Shown: positions 62,385 to 64,000 of the stretch, one piece after another
Numbering within the stretch: the stretch's first letter is position 1
Layout of the letters: each line of letters starts with the position of its first letter
Source: Moraxellaceae bacterium
GTDB taxonomy: Bacteria > Pseudomonadota > Gammaproteobacteria > Pseudomonadales > Moraxellaceae
DNA length: 64,000 nucleotides
Direction of reading: 5' to 3'
NCBI GenBank assembly: GCA_020697295.1
Contig: JAJFBF010000002.1
Coordinates: 1 to 64,000 of the forward strand
Notes under the pieces: generated by a model
Told to the model about the DNA's origin: nothing
Database searches by the model: none
Seen by the model: only the letters and a program-made list of their open reading frames with translations
Position numbers and translations under genes: made by a program

Positions 62385-63785
62385 ATGAAGCAGACCGCCA
62401 GCGCCGCAGCGGCCACCGGAGCCGATCCGGCCGCCACGATCCCCCGGCGCGCCCTGCACTACATGAACCGGCCCATGAAGGTGCCGCCCTGGATGCGCCT
62501 GGCGCTGGGACGTGATCCCTCGCCCTCCAAGGCCGAGTGGGCGGACATGGTGGCGGCGCTCATGCAGGGCGACCCCGCCATGGACAAGTGCGTGACCTGG
62601 ATGTTCGAGCATGGCGCCCGCGAGGGCCGAGATCTTTTCTACCGCGCCCTCGCCAATGGCATCGACAGCATTCCCGATGCGCCCGCGCCCCTGCGTGACT
62701 TCTTCAACGAGATCGAGCGCGTGCCGGACTGGGTGGACTGGGAGCTGCTCGATGAAGGCGTGCGCTTCCACCATCGCATCGGCCTGGCCGGCCCCTATAT
62801 CCTGCGCGACCTTGCGCTCATGGGGGGCTACCTGCTCTCCGGCTTCAACCAGGCGCTGGTGCTCACCGGCGCGCTCAACAAGGGCGCCGGCCAGCGCATC
62901 GCCGAGACCGGCAAGTGGTGGATGGACTGCACCGAGGAAAACGGCCTGCGCCGCTTCGGTCCGGGCTTTCGCTCCAGCGTGGAAGTGCGCCTGATCCACG
63001 CCATGGTGCGCCGCCACCTGCCCGCGCGTCCGGAGTGGGACGTGGCCGAGTACGGCCTGCCGGTGAACCAGATCGACATGGTGGCCACCTATCTCGCCTT
63101 TGGTCCCATCATGCTGCTGGGCGTGCGCGCGATGGGGATTCCGGTCACGCGCCGCGACTCGCGCGCCGTGATGCATCTGTGGAAGTACGTGGCCTGGCTC
63201 ATGGGCGTGGAAGAAAAATGGCTGTGCGACGACGAGCGCCAGGGCCTGGTGCGCCTCTACCACACCTTTGTCACGCAAAGTCCGCCGGACTGGACCAGCC
63301 GCGAGTTGGGACATGCCCTGTCGGAGGAGCCGCTGACGCGGCAAATTCCCTGGCTCAAGGATTTTCCCAAGGTGCACGAGTGGCGCCTGAAGTTGCAGTA
63401 CCAGATGCATCTCAGCACCACCAGTCTCTTCCTCAGCAAGAAGCAGCGCCGGCAGCTCGGCCTGCCGGAAAAAATCTATCCCTGGTTCCCGCTGCTCACT
63501 GCGGCGCCGCGCTTTGTCTGGTATAGCAGCCAGAGCCTGTTTCCCGGCTCGCGCCGGCGCCTGGAAAAGCTCGGGCGCTTTCTGCAGGTGAATTCGCTCA
63601 CCGAGATGTACGGCATCAAGCCGGATTTCGCGCGCCATGCCCATGGCGTGAAGCCGGCGCCTGGCGTACCGACGGCAACGCCTGCGGCGGGTTCCGCGGC
63701 GGGCGCACACGCCACCGGTGCGGCCAGTACGGGCGGCGCGGCTGGCGCGGGGCCCGCAGCAGGCGGCTGCCCGGTGGCGCACTAA
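62385..63785 (+). CDS. DUF2236/MpaB-type oxygenase family protein
   Basis: 466 residues from ATG 62385 (GTG 62382 is alternative), ribosome site GAAGG. The family of DUF2236/MpaB/latex-clearing-like haem proteins: RDLALMGGYLLSGFNQALVLTGAL, WWMDCTEENGLRRFGPGF and EVRLIHAMVRRHLPARPEWD (with the invariant Arg and His) are recognisable. The C-terminal 45 residues are a low-complexity Ala/Gly tail ending GGCPVAH, unusual for the family. Regulated by the divergent TetR protein. Confidence 0.85.
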   Translation: MKQTASAAAATGADPAATIPRRALHYMNRPMKVPPWMRLALGRDPSPSKAEWADMVAALMQGDPAMDKCVTWMFEHGAREGRDLFYRALANGIDSIPDAPAPLRDFFNEIERVPDWVDWELLDEGVRFHHRIGLAGPYILRDLALMGGYLLSGFNQALVLTGALNKGAGQRIAETGKWWMDCTEENGLRRFGPGFRSSVEVRLIHAMVRRHLPARPEWDVAEYGLPVNQIDMVATYLAFGPIMLLGVRAMGIPVTRRDSRAVMHLWKYVAWLMGVEEKWLCDDERQGLVRLYHTFVTQSPPDWTSRELGHALSEEPLTRQIPWLKDFPKVHEWRLKLQYQMHLSTTSLFLSKKQRRQLGLPEKIYPWFPLLTAAPRFVWYSSQSLFPGSRRRLEKLGRFLQVNSLTEMYGIKPDFARHAHGVKPAPGVPTATPAAGSAAGAHATGAASTGGAAGAGPAAGGCPVAH

Positions 63786-63828
63786 GGTCGCGCCGCAGAT
63801 CATGCAACGGTTCGCGCTGCACGTTGAA

Positions 63829-63847
63829 CTGCAGGTCCGACCTGCAG
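63829..63847. repeat. REP remnant
   Basis: CTGCAGGTCCGACCTGCAG, a 19-bp palindrome related to the REP family, between the oxygenase gene and the last partial gene. Confidence 0.6.
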
Positions 63848-63879
63848 AGGGAACGACGGGCCGGCTTGTGGCAATACGG

Positions 63880-63897
63880 TGTGAGCGGACAACAATT
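63880..63897 (+). promoter_or_regulatory. Lac-operator-like sequence
   Basis: TGTGAGCGGACAACAATT matches 17 of 18 bases of the E. coli lacO core (TGTGAGCGGATAACAATT). It lies 53 bases upstream of the last ATG. A LacI-family site is possible, or coincidence. Confidence 0.25.
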
Positions 63898-63949
63898 ATA
63901 TCCTGCTGCGCGGGCGCGCCCTGCAGCAGCAAGCGAACGGAAGACAACG

Positions 63950-64000
63950 ATGGGCATACTCTTCAAGGAAACGCCGGCGCTCCGGCAGCTCAAGCAGTCC
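63950..64000 (+). CDS. Start of unrecognised gene (partial)
   Basis: Seventeen codons from ATG 63950 to the window end: MGILFKETPALRQLKQS. Open throughout. ACGGAAG lies seven bases upstream. Too short to assign a family. Confidence 0.4.
   Translation, partial: MGILFKETPALRQLKQS

Overview
The window reads as a high-GC gammaproteobacterial chromosome segment, most like Nevskiales/Solimonadaceae-type bacteria. The reasons are the gammaproteobacterial core order mutL / miaA-hfq-hflX-hflK-hflC-hisZ-purA, the many lipid, hydrolase and acyl-CoA genes, and the type IV pilin and Mla-type genes. The genus assignment is inference. No rRNA, tRNA, CRISPR array, prophage or complete insertion sequence was seen.

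Layout. (1) 1-6855: a tightly overlapping plus-strand operon that looks like a self-contained lipid-building pathway: end of a possible kinase, a rifampin-phosphotransferase-shaped dikinase, a GNAT-like protein, an OleC-like AMP ligase, a CDP-alcohol phosphatidyltransferase and a CDP-archaeol-synthase-like (CarS/DUF46) protein. This is my best candidate for an undescribed system. (2) 7031-9309: yedI and queG on the minus strand. (3) 9345-25742: core operons nnr-tsaE-amiB-mutL, a hybrid histidine kinase, then miaA, hfq, hflX, hflK, hflC, an lrgA/lrgB pair, hisZ and purA. (4) 25761-27960: an Mla/MCE operon whose ATPase-like middle gene has lost Walker A, the ABC signature and Walker B. (5) 28264-32663: pilin with a sigma-54-type promoter, SDR and TetR, mtgA, EamA.

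(6) 32913-38265: an unrecognised locus with two paralogous helical proteins, an orphan protein, an HSL-type hydrolase with a histone-H1-like tail, and an SRPBCC protein. (7) 38589-39805: a CsgD/VpsT-like regulator followed by a CsgC/CsgH-like protein, with no curli structural genes here. (8) 39948-42591: dienelactone hydrolase, a small orphan gene, then 1.3 kb without a convincing gene, carrying a heptamer repeat and a 19-bp hairpin. (9) 42592-46010: thiolase (catalytic Cys replaced by Gly), MaoC hydratase and a divergent AraC regulator with a paired direct-repeat operator. (10) 46074-53341: MOSC, lipocalin, iron-permease-like, acnA and a molybdopterin oxidoreductase. (11) 53590-64000: NlpC/P60, thioesterase, hrpB, alpha/beta hydrolase, SSS symporter, fpr, TetR with a clear palindromic operator, a DUF2236/MpaB-type oxygenase, and the first codons of another gene.

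Genes are short-spaced, often with ATGA/GTGA overlaps inside operons, and many convergent ends share bidirectional terminators. REP-like palindromes of one family occur at five intergenic places, and three gene ends carry unrelated short tandem repeats.
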